NCBI GenBank assembly: GCA_001600615.1
Contig: BCKK01000003.1
Coordinates: 1,004,500-1,068,499, forward strand
Direction of reading: 5' to 3'
From: Dioszegia crocea
Taxonomy: Eukaryota; Basidiomycota; Tremellomycetes; Tremellales; Bulleribasidiaceae
DNA length: 64,000 nucleotides
A program made the translations under genes and the position numbers. Of the stretch, positions 21,201-31,724 are shown piece after piece. The stretch's first letter is position 1. The number at the start of each line of letters is the position of its first letter. The notes beneath the pieces are model-generated. The model was not told the DNA's origin, searched no databases, and saw only the letters and a program-made list of their open reading frames with translations.

Positions 21201-22857
21201 TATGCGAGGTTTATCGCCCAGATCAAGAATCGGGATTTGAACGAGGTACGGACGGAGATTGATGATGAGATTAGAGTGCTGCATGGGCAGAATAAGGTGG
21301 CGCAGAGGGATAGTGATGAGATTACCATGCCGATGATTGCTCAGATCCAGGTGAGTTTCTCCACCACTCGATCGTCATGAGTGAAAGCTGACACAACCAG
21401 ACGCTTCTCCGACATTTCGGTATACCCTACATTACAGCCCCCATGGAGGCCGAAGCGCAATGTGCCAAACTTGCCGAACTGGGTCTTGTCGACGGGATCA
21501 TTACAGACGATTCCGATGTCTTCCTCTTTGGCGGCACCCAGTGCTTCAAGAACATCTTCAACGACAACAAGTATGCTGAATGTTTCTTGGCGACGGATAT
21601 CAATCGAGAATTATCACTCTCGCGCGAGAGGTTGATTTCACTTGCGTACCTACTCGGAAGTGACTATACGATTGGATTACCGGGTGTGGGACCTGTCGTC
21701 GCGCTTGAATTACTTGCGAATTTCCCTGGAGAGAGGGGAATTGAAGATTTTAAAGAGTGGTGGTCTAAAGTCCAAAAGGGCCAGGATGGGGCTGAGACTG
21801 ATACTAAGTGGAAGAGCAGTTTTGTGAGTTGTGGTTCAATCATCTGAATATGGGATTTGCCGGACGCTGACTTGGGTTAGAAGAAGAGACATTCGGGTGG
21901 GATCTTCATCACTGCCGAATGGCCAAATCCGCTTGTGGTATGTCGAAATTCTGATGTTGTGCTCTGAAGGGTGACTGCTAATATTACAGCGCGAGGCCTA
22001 CAAGTACCCGGTCGTGGACGAATCGGAAGAAGCTTTTCATTGGGGATTCCCAAAATTGTCCGCTTTGCGATCGTCAGTTGCCCGTTTCTCCTCCAGTTCT
22101 GGGCGAGTCACGTTGAACTGACCTCCTCAGGTTCCTCCACGAAGAGCTCTCCTGGTCGATCTCAAAAGTCGACGACGAGCTTACGCCCATCGTGCAGCGC
22201 ATTGCTCGCCGAGGCAAGGCCGGCTCATTGAACAAGCAATCCACTCTCGACCCATTCTTTGACCTCTCCGCTGGCGCTTTGGCCAACTATGCCCCGCGGC
22301 GACGAACCACGGCGAATGTCAGCAAGAGGCTCTTATCTGTCATTAAGCAATTCCGGGAGGCCGAGGCGCGGGCGCAGGGGATGGAAGAAGGTGTGGAATG
22401 GGGAGCGATGATGCAGGGTTTGGACGAAGGGGATCCAAAGGGACGAGGATCGGGAAAGAAGCGGAGTGTGAGAGCTAGTGAATTTGGGGATGAGGATGGG
22501 GACGCAGAAGAAGAAGTGAGACCGCCACCTAAGAAGCGGAAACCTAGAAAGGCGAAGAGTGTGACGGAGGCCTCGACGGATGTTGGGGATGATGAGCTTG
22601 GAACGGAGATGGGGACTCCGGAACCTGTCCCTGTTAAGAAGCCCACAAAGAGGAAGGCTGCAGTGAAGAAGAAGGCGGTGGTCAAGGCGGCAGTGGCAGC
22701 GGCAGCGTCAGTGGTGGATGACGACGATGATGGAGTGGAGGTGGAGGAGATCACGGATATTTCGCAAGTACCCTTGGACGAGAGGAAGAAGTGGAAGAAG
22801 GCGCAGAGTAAGACGTGGAGGAGAGCTGTTGTAGCGAATAGTCTCAAGCCGAATTGA
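18246..22857 (+). CDS. RAD2: DNA repair endonuclease Rad2/XPG
   Basis: Structure-specific 3' nuclease of nucleotide excision repair. Eleven exons: 18246-18298, 18344-18401, 18457-18514, 18568-18662, 18724-18830, 18888-19697, 19742-21350, 21401-21823, 21881-21937, 21990-22072 and 22131-22857, giving 1,359 aa. The N nuclease region has [31 protein letters not shown] and [12 protein letters not shown] long acidic Ser/Pro-rich spacer contains two UIM-like helices ([17 protein letters not shown] and [15 protein letters not shown]). The I region has [29 protein letters not shown] and [20 protein letters not shown]; the acidic catalytic residues are all present. A PCNA-binding PIP box QSTLDPFF and a basic NLS ([12 protein letters not shown]) lie near the C-terminus. 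The intron at 19698-19741 is needed; reading through gives a wrong frame. Confidence 0.94.
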
Positions 22858-23015
22858 GTATTGTAGTCGGATTAGTCAGTTGTAGCTATATCGTCTATGC
22901 TTGCTTGCGGGTTCAGTTCAAGGTCGATTGAAGATGAGGGTGTGCAGTTCAAGAGTCCAAATTCAAACGATACATAACCCTCACAAGGCCCTTCCCCATC
23001 CTCTGACTCCACAAT

Positions 23016-23759
23016 CTACTCGGCATCACCCTCCCACTCCGGTCGAGCAGCTACATGTCCGCCCAGCTCCTTCTCTAGACCGCCATATGGGTATTCTCGG
23101 GCCGCTACGGGTCTGTGAATTCGAGTCGCGGTGAGGAAGTAGGCGAACGCGCCAACGGCTGAGAAGGCAGCAATGAGCTATGTGGTCAGCTATCGGAATT
23201 CACATACAACTAAGAGGCTTTGCGAAGGTGACTTACAGAAAGAACAGCCGTACCGCCGCTGATCTTGTGTACGTCTGGACCCCACATACCGAGGACATCT
23301 TCCTCCTCGTGAAACTGAAAACGTCAGTTTCTGTGCGAAGACTGTCGGCTGTTCGGGGCTTGCGCAGTAAGTAGCTTACCACTTCGCCAAAGTTTTTCCG
23401 CTCCTGTCGGTCCCACCATCCAAATGGTTCTCGGGTCTGAAGCGAGACGTAGGGTAATTGGGGGTAGCCGTTTACTGCAAAGTTTAGCACATCTCTCTTG
23501 ATGCCACTTTTGGCTATTCTGATTCGAAACAGAGCCACCGGTGGATAGAAGAGGACACAGCCCTCCATGCGCTATACTTACATTGCGGGTCAATCTCTTC
23601 TCCGGGCTGTAATCGCACCTCGGGCGAGATCTCTGTTGCCGGCGCGGAACTTGTTGTGGGGGCGTGAGTCGTCGCCCATCGCCTAGAAAACGCTGCTGAG
23701 CGGGACACTATCCGTGTAGCTGGTGCGGCTGCCCGCAGGAGTGAATGTGGGCGGATCAT
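23016..23759 (-). CDS. Mitochondrial complex I subunit NDUFB8 (ASHI)
   Basis: Accessory membrane-arm subunit of NADH:ubiquinone oxidoreductase. Exons are 23582-23759, 23380-23474, 23237-23314 and 23016-23177, giving 170 aa. An Arg/Ser/Ala-rich mitochondrial presequence (MIRPHSLLRAAAPATRIVSR) is followed by the conserved NGYPQLP and WWDRQERKNFGEVFHEEEDV, then LGMWGPDVHKISGGTAVLS. One transmembrane helix (about LIAAFSAVGAFAYFL) and a C-terminal RPEWEGDAE follow. Its presence indicates a respiring fungus with a full complex I. It is convergent with RAD2 (158 bp) and divergent from BDP1 (263 bp). Confidence 0.88.
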
Positions 23760-24022
23760 GTTGGAGCTATGAGGATGGTGTATTAGAGGTGTCGCTATAG
23801 GTAAGCGGTTGGTAGGAGGAGATTCAGGGCGGGACCAAAGTAGGCGCGCCGGAAAGGCTGACAGAACCCGGATTTCGAGCTTGATAGGCGTGAAAGTGTT
23901 GATGTTTTGCCACCCGGACGCAGGTAGTTTCTTTTGGCTCGCACCCTTTCGCGTACCCTATCTATATCTTGCTCTTGCTATAACAGCTGGCGACTTCCCG
24001 GCCACACAAGTGCCGCTGCAGC
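23760..24022. promoter_or_regulatory. Divergent promoter, NDUFB8 / BDP1
   Basis: A 263-bp gap between divergent start codons with no coding content. Confidence 0.35.
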
Positions 24023-27000
24023 ATGTCTTTCAGGCTCCGTAAGCTTTCTGTTTCACGATCATGTTGAGCTGAGAAGAAGCTGACGCCCATAGCGTCGCAG
24101 AAGAAGTTCGCTCCGGGCAAGCCGAAGCTGGGAAGTCGACCAGGCGGGCCTACGACAGGCGGACCTCCCAAAGCTCCATCTGCAGCTTTTGCCAAGCCGC
24201 TGCCGCCTGTAGCTGCACCGGCAGCTCCTGCGCAGAAGGTCGCGGATCCGAAGACCGCCGAACTAGCGGGAGCTGATGGGAATGCCGTCGCTGGACCTTC
24301 ATCGCGGCCTGATGTACCCCCAGGACTTGGCTCGGGATCTGCGTTACCTGCAAACCAAAACAGGCGGTCACCATCGCCAGTAACACGTCCGAGCGGTTTA
24401 CCGGAAACCACAGGATTATCTGGCAGTGCTGGTCCATCCGGAAGCTCTCGACAACGGACTCGGTCACCATCAACGAGCAATCCTACTGGATCCACTGCTC
24501 GGGCGTCTTCGTCAGCTCCACCTCCTACAGAATCCGCCCTCACCCAGACATCCCCAATTACACAATCGACCATTCCCAAGGGCACCGTCGACCCCAGCCG
24601 ACCCCCTCTTTCTGTGCCACATAGGCGCCGAACTCCATCTGAATCACCCGCACCGTCCAGCCGCGGTAAGGCGGTCCCCATCTCCCGAGCCTCATCTCGT
24701 GTGTCAGCCTCCCCAGCACCGTCCATCCGCCAGCGGTCCATGTCGCGCCAGCCCAGTCTTACCCCATCAATGAGGTCGGGAGGTCGGCCTGCCCTCATCG
24801 CTGCAGCCGAAAATCGGTCATCACCACTGAACATCCCCCCCTCGGCAAAAGCAAGGCGGAAAGCAGAGAAGGCGCGCGAGGCGGAGGCGGAACGGGAGAG
24901 CGAAAGGGGAACACCGGCTCCAACTTCAATAGCCATCCCCGGTCTGCCGCCAACGTTAGCTGCCGCGCCGACGGATGACGAGGATGTGGATATGGAAGAT
25001 ACGGATCGGCCAAGGGCCGGAAGCCACATTGCTGGGCAGAGTGGAGAGGATGATAGGGGAGGGGTGCCTAGATCCAGAGAAGAGACGGCGGCTATAGCCG
25101 CGCGCCTGGTTGATCAGATGAGGGCATCTGCTACCCCTGCACCGAGCGTGCCCGGAGATAGGGCCAGAACACCACTGTTTCTGCCCGGTGTGGCTGAGGA
25201 TGATGAGGAGCACGGATCCGAGTATGGGCGTGGTAATAACGGGACGCAAGGAGGTGAGGAGTGTGATTCTGGGGAAGAGGAGTATGATGAGGAGACCGGT
25301 CAGATCATCAGGAAGGGGGGAGTAGCTGTCAGTCAGACGCGGAAGAAGGCAACAAAGGCGCCGCCCAAGTCCAAAGTGCTTGGGCGTCCTATCGCGCCTC
25401 AGCGAAAGAAGTACACGCGGAAACCCAGGCCAAAGACGCCACGGGCGGAGGAGGACGAGGAAGAAGAAGGGGATGATGATGATGATGGTGATGGTGCGGA
25501 GTTGAATGAGCTGGATATTTCGGATAACGATGATTTATCATTATCAACTCAGGCGGGGAGAAAGAAAAGTCTTAAGCGGAAACGAAAGGCGTGAGTCTTT
25601 TGGTCAATACTGCTCAGGACAACAAAAGCTGACTTTCAGACCGCGATCACCTGTATTCCAGCCTGTAAATCTTGACGAAGCTGAGGTTGGAGAATTGATC
25701 GGCGAAGAGGTGGATGAGGACAGTATGCGGATGGCGGAAATTGCCACGAAGCGATCGGGCGAGGGCAAAGTGTCTGCTCGAGCCAAGGAGCTCTCGGTCT
25801 ATCTTCGGGACTTCAATCAACGAAACAGGAGTCGACTCGATGAGGAGATCAACGAGCGATACGAACGGCGTCAGATCCTGCGCCGACAGATCCGGGCGTT
25901 GCGGAATGGGAAGCGGGCTGAAAGACGAGAGGTTATTAGGGAGAGAGGGGGAGATCCGGATGTGGAGATTAGCGAGGATGATCCAGATTCCGAGACGGAA
26001 TTTGACCTCAAGCCTGAGAGATTGACGCCGGAGACTACGCCGGAGCCTGGTGGTGCGAGACCTCAAGCTGAGCTTGACGATGATGAGATTGAGGAGGAGG
26101 AGTTTGTTGAGCCGCCAGAGGGTACGATACCTGCTGGGTTGGGCGATGAGGATGATGAGGATGAGGATGGGGCGGGAGCAGAGGAAGAACCGGAGGAAGA
26201 GATCTTCAATCCAAATGCGTTGATGGATGAGCGACATGAGGATGAACCGATGGGTCATGATCCCGAGCTTGCAGCCATGGGCTTTGGGCTGAGAGAGGGT
26301 GATGATGAGATGTACGATGAGAATGCGGGGGAAACGATGGATGATCTTCTTGATCAGGTACATCAGAATCGAAGGACGGCGCAGAGGTATAATGATACAA
26401 GGGAGGTGGTGGAAGAGGAGCAGACGGGCAAGATGCCGAATAGCAGGAGTTACGCCAAGAAGATGAATAATGAGCGGTGGAGTCCTGAGGAGACTGAATT
26501 CTTCTACCAGGTGAGTGGGGAGTTTCGGGGTCGTAATGAGGATCCAGCTGACGGTATAGGTGCTTGGAGAGACAGGCGAGAACTATACACTCATGTCATT
26601 CTACTTCCCCAGTCGGACACCTCGACAATTGAAGAACAAAGGTCGAAAAGAGAATATGCTGCATCCTGATCGGGTTAATGAAGCCATCAGAGCCCGGAGA
26701 CCTATTGGTGAGCTATCTGACACCTTGTGATCCACATGATAAGGATTGAGCTGAATATGTAGATCCCGAGTATCTTCAAAAGACAGTTGGTTACGATCCA
26801 AGGGGACCCACAGACGATGCCGATCAACTACTGGAAGAAACTCGAGATTTACCCGCTAGGTGGACGAGAGAAGATACCGATCGGGTTCTGGCGGATGTTG
26901 CGGAGGAAGACGAAGATGGGAATCGGGTTGAAGAGGTCAATTATGATGAGGCCGCGGCCGCTGCTGCGGGGGCCGAGGAGGCGGATGGGGAAGGGGAGGA

Positions 27001-27109
27001 TGGGAAGGGTGATGAGGAAGATGGGGATAAGGGCGACGAGGATGAGGATGAAGATGGGGATGAAGAGGAAGAGGAACAAGGGGATTATGCTCAGGAGCTG
27101 GAATATTGA
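24023..27109 (+). CDS. BDP1: TFIIIB subunit Bdp1 (B'')
   Basis: RNA polymerase III initiation factor that locks TFIIIB on DNA. Exons are 24023-24038, 24093-25590, 25640-26510, 26560-26707 and 26763-27109, giving 959 aa. The N-terminal third is Pro/Ser-rich and disordered. An acidic block follows, then a conserved segment (NLDEAEVGELIGEEVDEDSM, AKELSVYLRDFNQR). Next comes the SANT/Myb domain (ERWSPEETEFFYQVLGETGE, YTLMSFYFPSRTPRQLKNKG, RKENMLHPDRVNEAI) that defines Bdp1. The C-terminus is an Asp/Glu/Gly-rich tail. The protein is long compared with the 594-aa yeast Bdp1 because both tails are extended. The SANT domain is split by the 26511-26559 intron. Confidence 0.9.
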
Positions 27110-27651
27110 TAAGGATGCTGGGGTACTTGGGAAGGGTTTTGGGTGCATGTTATCGTTGTACAGTCTCGAGTGACTGCCCGGGGTCGACCTCAGTGCTGGC
27201 TCCAGTTGAACTCATACCGATACCGCGGGCACTTGAGCATTGGCACATATTTCCTGATCTGGGCTTGTGGATATCCAGCTGAGGTGCGGACGACATGCGC
27301 ACAAGCTCCTTGTTGATGCAATCTGCAATGTGGGAAATTTATGGAGCAATACATCCAACGCATGTGGTGTCCTCATATCCATACCCATACCATCCTGGAC
27401 ATACTCGAATCACATCTTAGTAGGCTACGTGTATGTGCCACAAACCGGACCAGGAACCAGCAAGTCAGGCCCATACCCAAGAATAAATCATCACCTCCTC
27501 AATATGTACGAACCACAAATCGCATCCCTTCTCCAGCTCCGCCTTCGCAAGGACCTTTCAGCCTCCTTGTCTTGTCGTCTGAGATCGGAAACAGCCTAGG
27601 AGCTCTGTCTGGGAGGAATTCCAGGGGTGTAGGAGGATCCCATTGTTGCCT
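27110..27651. other. Convergent intergenic region, 542 bp
   Basis: 3' flanks of BDP1 and the orphan gene. No coding or RNA feature is recognised. Confidence 0.4.
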
Positions 27652-28383
27652 TCAACCACTCGATTTGTCCGCGCAGGTTCGCCGTGCCGTGGTCTGCCAC
27701 TCTTTCGTCTGATCAACGAGAGCGATGCTGTCTCCTGCCGCGGTGATGTGGGTCTCTCTGTCTTGGACAGCCTCGAGCATGTCGTCGATAAGGTAGCCGA
27801 AATGTCTGGCAAGCAGGGCCTGTGAGACGAAAGCCACTGTTCGCTTGACTGTCTCCTCCGGCCTCTCATCGTCTGCCGTCTTGCTGTTTGAAGCTCTGCT
27901 CTTGAGCGCCTCGAATTCCCCATGCGATTTGTGCAGATGCGTTTGGAGGATGGGGTGGATCTTGATGAAGGAGGCTGTGTTGTGGCCTTCCACATCCGGC
28001 AAGATAACTGAGAAATTGCGCTTCACGCCCTTCTCTTTGCCTCTGGCAAGCATTGTGTCCTCGGTGCCCATGTAAAGCAGGCGCTGCGCGTGGGCGACGA
28101 AATCAGGATCGCTGGGCCGACCATCGCGTTCGGACACTGTGTCTTGTGATTCCCCTTCACCAAACTTCGTGAAGTACTGAATGAGGGAATGCCGAGTGTT
28201 TGTGCCGATCCCGTCAGGCCGAACACCACTCCGGCTGTTTGTCTTGACGGTAGTGAAGTACGGTCGGCGAGTATCTGCATGCTGCTTGATCTTCGCACAC
28301 AATGTGGGGATGAGAGAGGTGTTCGTGATGGCGTTCGATAGCTCCAGACAGCCTTCGGTGGTGAGTTCGTCCTTGTACGACAT
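27652..28383 (-). CDS. Uncharacterised 243-aa protein, single exon
   Basis: Not recognised. An intronless frame starting MSYKDELTTEGCLELSNAI. It is soluble, mixed alpha-type and charged, with no signal peptide, membrane segment or catalytic motif that I can name. Segments such as LLYMGTEDTMLARGKEKGVK and TVKRTVAFVSQALLARHFGY look like structured protein. A GATATAAG element on its strand (28551-28556 region) about 170 bp upstream could be a TATA box, as in regulated genes. The lack of introns is unusual here, where nearly every other gene has several; it could be lineage-specific, recently acquired or retroposed. Confidence 0.55.
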   Translation of the reverse strand: MSYKDELTTEGCLELSNAITNTSLIPTLCAKIKQHADTRRPYFTTVKTNSRSGVRPDGIGTNTRHSLIQYFTKFGEGESQDTVSERDGRPSDPDFVAHAQRLLYMGTEDTMLARGKEKGVKRNFSVILPDVEGHNTASFIKIHPILQTHLHKSHGEFEALKSRASNSKTADDERPEETVKRTVAFVSQALLARHFGYLIDDMLEAVQDRETHITAAGDSIALVDQTKEWQTTARRTCADKSSG

Positions 28384-28996
28384 GATAGTGCAGCTCTTGA
28401 AGATGAGGACTGTGGTATGTGTCGGTGGTAGAGCTGATTTAGCTCTGGTGGAGTGTGTGTGAGTTGGCTCCGGGGTGTGTCTTGATCCTTGACTGGGAGG
28501 GAGGAGAGGGAATGGGTAGAGGGGGAAAAGGGCAGGCGAATTGCTCTGGCTTATATCGCTAGAGGGAGTGGCGGTCGGCTTGAGAGCTCTTCCTTTGTGA
28601 AGTTTCGAATCCGTTGTCCAGATCAAACGCAGGAAAGTCAGGAGACACGGCGATGCAGGGCTCTAGTACATTCTGGGAGGTACCAAAAGCAGGGTATAGC
28701 GGTGAAGGAGCCCATATAGTAAGGTGATCAGAAACGTTGGGGTTATCGACCCGTAAGTGAGTATACCTGTCAGTGTGACATCATTCAACCTATGCATGTG
28801 ATGTATGTGACTTACAATCCTATCATACAGAATGACCTCCACGGCAATGATAGTATACTTTGTTCACACTGACTCGCCGCCCCAACCTGACTTTCATCTT
28901 CATTGCCACTGACCAACCCATCGACTGGTCCGCAGCGATGATCCGGATCTATACACACTCCGCGCCTTGGAATCTTGCCGGTACAGCCGATGCTGT
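28384..28996. promoter_or_regulatory. Upstream region of the orphan 243-aa gene
   Basis: A 613-bp gap between two same-strand genes. It contains the TATA-like element described for the orphan gene and the 3' flank of the coiled-coil gene. No other gene is seen. Confidence 0.35.
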
Positions 28997-30893
28997 TCAT
29001 TCGGACGGCAGCATATCGATATCTTCCACCTCACCCTCCTCCACCTCCTCCTCTTTGATGGCCCAACCGCCAGCGAGAGTTGCCGCTGCCCGCCTAGCAA
29101 TCTCGAGCTTCTCTGCGAAGGAAGGTTTCGGCACCGATCTCAATGCTCCAGACGAGGACGGAGGCTGACAAGACCGGTCCTGTACCGGAGTGATGAGATC
29201 TTGCCAGTAGGCCAGCTCCTGGGGCTGATCAGGGACAGGGAATGGCCGAGTAGGGAGCAATAGGGGATGAGAGGGGATCGTAAAGATCCTCTGAGCGTTG
29301 TGACGATCAAATCGGACTTCCCGCCTCGACTCCCGCTTCGTCGGAGCATCCGCCACTTTCCGAATCCGCTCCGCCTCATCCTGCCACCATTGCGCCTCGC
29401 CCTCCTTCTTATGGTATTGCGCCTTGTACCATTCCGCCCGATCATGCGAGACGACGAGGTTGGCTTCGAGCTGAACTATGCGTGCGTAGTGATTTTCGCA
29501 CAGTTGCTGCCTGATTGCCTTTTCCCTTCCCATCGCGTCGACATCCGTACTGAACTTGGTCACAGCCTCGAGCAGAGCTCTGAGCTCTACCAATTGACCC
29601 TCGCACTCTTTGTCTAGAGTGACGATCCGAGCGTTCGATTCCGCCAGGTCAATCTCGCGCCTCTCCGCAATGGTGGTAAGGGCGCGAATGGACGCATCAC
29701 GCATGATGATTGTCTTTTCTTTACCCGAGATTTCGACTCCCGATTTGAAGAGTTTACCTCGGAGGTCTTGGGTAAGGAGTCGCTCCTGTGCCAATCCCGA
29801 TTTGGCAGAGAGGAGGTTCTGTCGGAGAGGGGTACCGGAAAGCGCCGTGTCCGCTGATAGCATCTCGAGCTGATCTTCCGCCTCTTCCGCCCTCTTCCGC
29901 TGGACATCCGTATCCTTCTTCTTCTCCCCAAGCTGTACCTCGAACTCCTCTGATCTCGTCACCCATTTCTTCCCCCGGTCGACTGCAGTTTTGACCTGCT
30001 GCGCCAGTGCCCGGCATTTGATCTCGGCCTCGACGAGTCGGGTCGACTGTCCCCGCCCTTCCTCCTTCATGGTACTCATCGAGATTTCAAGAGCGTCCTT
30101 CTCCTCCCTCAACCCACCCAACATGATCTCCAGACCCTGGATCACACTGCGTTCCGCCCCTGATACCTGTACGCCCTGATTACCCGAGGCGGAACATTGG
30201 CCTGGCAATGAGGACTTCTGACGAAGCTGGCCCTCGGCCAAAGCAGCCCGTTTCGTCATCCTAGCCAGATCTGCCTCTCGCTTGACAAGCTTCTGGCGCA
30301 AGCCGCGGATGATTTGATCCTTTTGCCATGCGGCTGACTGGGCCGGCTTGATTGGGGGAAGCTGTGTCAACGCAAGTTGTGGCGTTGGAAGGGTAGGAAG
30401 TTTGGTTGCCTGGTTACGGGAGTTCGAAAGGATGGCGGGAGAGCTGTGGCTGATGTGATGGGGTTGAAAATGGGAAGGGTTACTGATGGCTCGCTGAAGT
30501 TGTCGAGCGGGCTGGACTAGACGGATAGTAGCGATGGGGCTGACGGGAGTGAGAGGGGAGCGAGAGAGGTCGCGTGATGGGCCCGAGCCGGAGATGGAGC
30601 TAGAGGGGGTTCTGGTAGGGTGTGGGGGCAGGGGATGATGGACGTCCGGGCGGTTTCGAGGGCCAGTTGGCGGGGCCATATATTTGCGAGGTGGTTCTCC
30701 TACTCGAGATTAGGATCTTCGCGCGTGGTGCATGGGAACGATACTCACCATTGACCACGGCTGCCTGATTGCTCTCTTGCCGCTTCCGCTTCTTCTCTTT
30801 CTTCTTTCCTCCTCCTTGCTTGACAACTGGCGCGAGATTCAAGGGTTCGATACTAACCTTGAGTGGTGGGAGGGGGACGGTGGAGTCTGCCAT
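28997..30893 (-). CDS. Coiled-coil protein of unknown function (615 aa)
   Basis: Exons are 30749-30893 and 28997-30699. The N-terminus has a basic Lys-rich patch (GGGKKKEKKRKRQ) followed by a Pro/Ser/His-rich disordered region to about residue 180. Long heptad-type coiled coils then run to about residue 520 (for example LRQKLVKREADLARMTKRAA and ERREIDLAESNARIVTLDKE). A short Pro-rich segment and an acidic tail (EEEVEEGEVEDIDMLPSE) finish it. No enzyme motif or membrane segment. A structural or scaffold role is a reasonable guess, but I cannot assign a family. Confidence 0.75.
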
Positions 30894-31724
30894 ATTGCAG
30901 ACTAGTGTTTGGGTATATGAGATGAAAGAGAGAGGAGAGAGTAAGTACGAGCGCAAGAGGGGAGACCGAAGGGGAAATTTGATGGGGGATAGGTTTTTAG
31001 TAAAGGGGGGAAGGAAGGACAAGATTGCGTTAGTCTGTGTGTGTTTCAGGGGTACAAACATGAAACAACCGGGGGCGGTATATCCTACTCATCATTGCGA
31101 TATCCATGTACAGCTCACCCTCCATAGATCACTGATGAGTGGGATCAGCGAGACTGCAGGTCCATCGGCCAGATGGCTTCGGCCCACACGACAAACGGCC
31201 CACACGACAAATGCCCAGACTTCACGACATCGTAACTCAGTTCAGAGGTATCATTTGGGCATCGTGTTGCGTGTTCCTCCGCATCGAGTGGTCTGGTCGC
31301 TGTAGCAGCCAAGTGGGTTATATATCGATCATTCGAGAGTGATAGAGGACTAATCCATGGTGAGCTTGGGGAGCAGGCGAGGTGATGATCGATGTCGGTC
31401 AGCCAAGGTATGACTGGATCTCACGGCGAATCATCGACCTGTTCACCCTCAAAATTCTCCAGTCAGATAGAAGAGATACGCAAGATCGATGAACAGGTTC
31501 TGGATGGGGCTAAAGCTCTGATCGAGAGCGAGCAATACTTGCAGTCAAAGTCTTTGGACTCCCTTTGTTGCGCGCTTCTGGGCCAGTGACTAGTCTTCCG
31601 TCGGAAGCGCGGAAGCAGCAGTGCGGGGCTCCAACCGGGCATCTCCGACCAGTGGGGTGGAGCGCATGTGGGCGCGCTATATCAGCTTTCCTTTCTCGCT
31701 CTTGCCTTGCATCCATCAATCAAG
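30894..31724. promoter_or_regulatory. Divergent intergenic region, 831 bp
   Basis: Lies between the divergent coiled-coil and Vps70-like genes. It contains a near-duplicate ACGGCCCACACGACAAA motif around 31180-31210. No supported coding frame. Confidence 0.35.
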
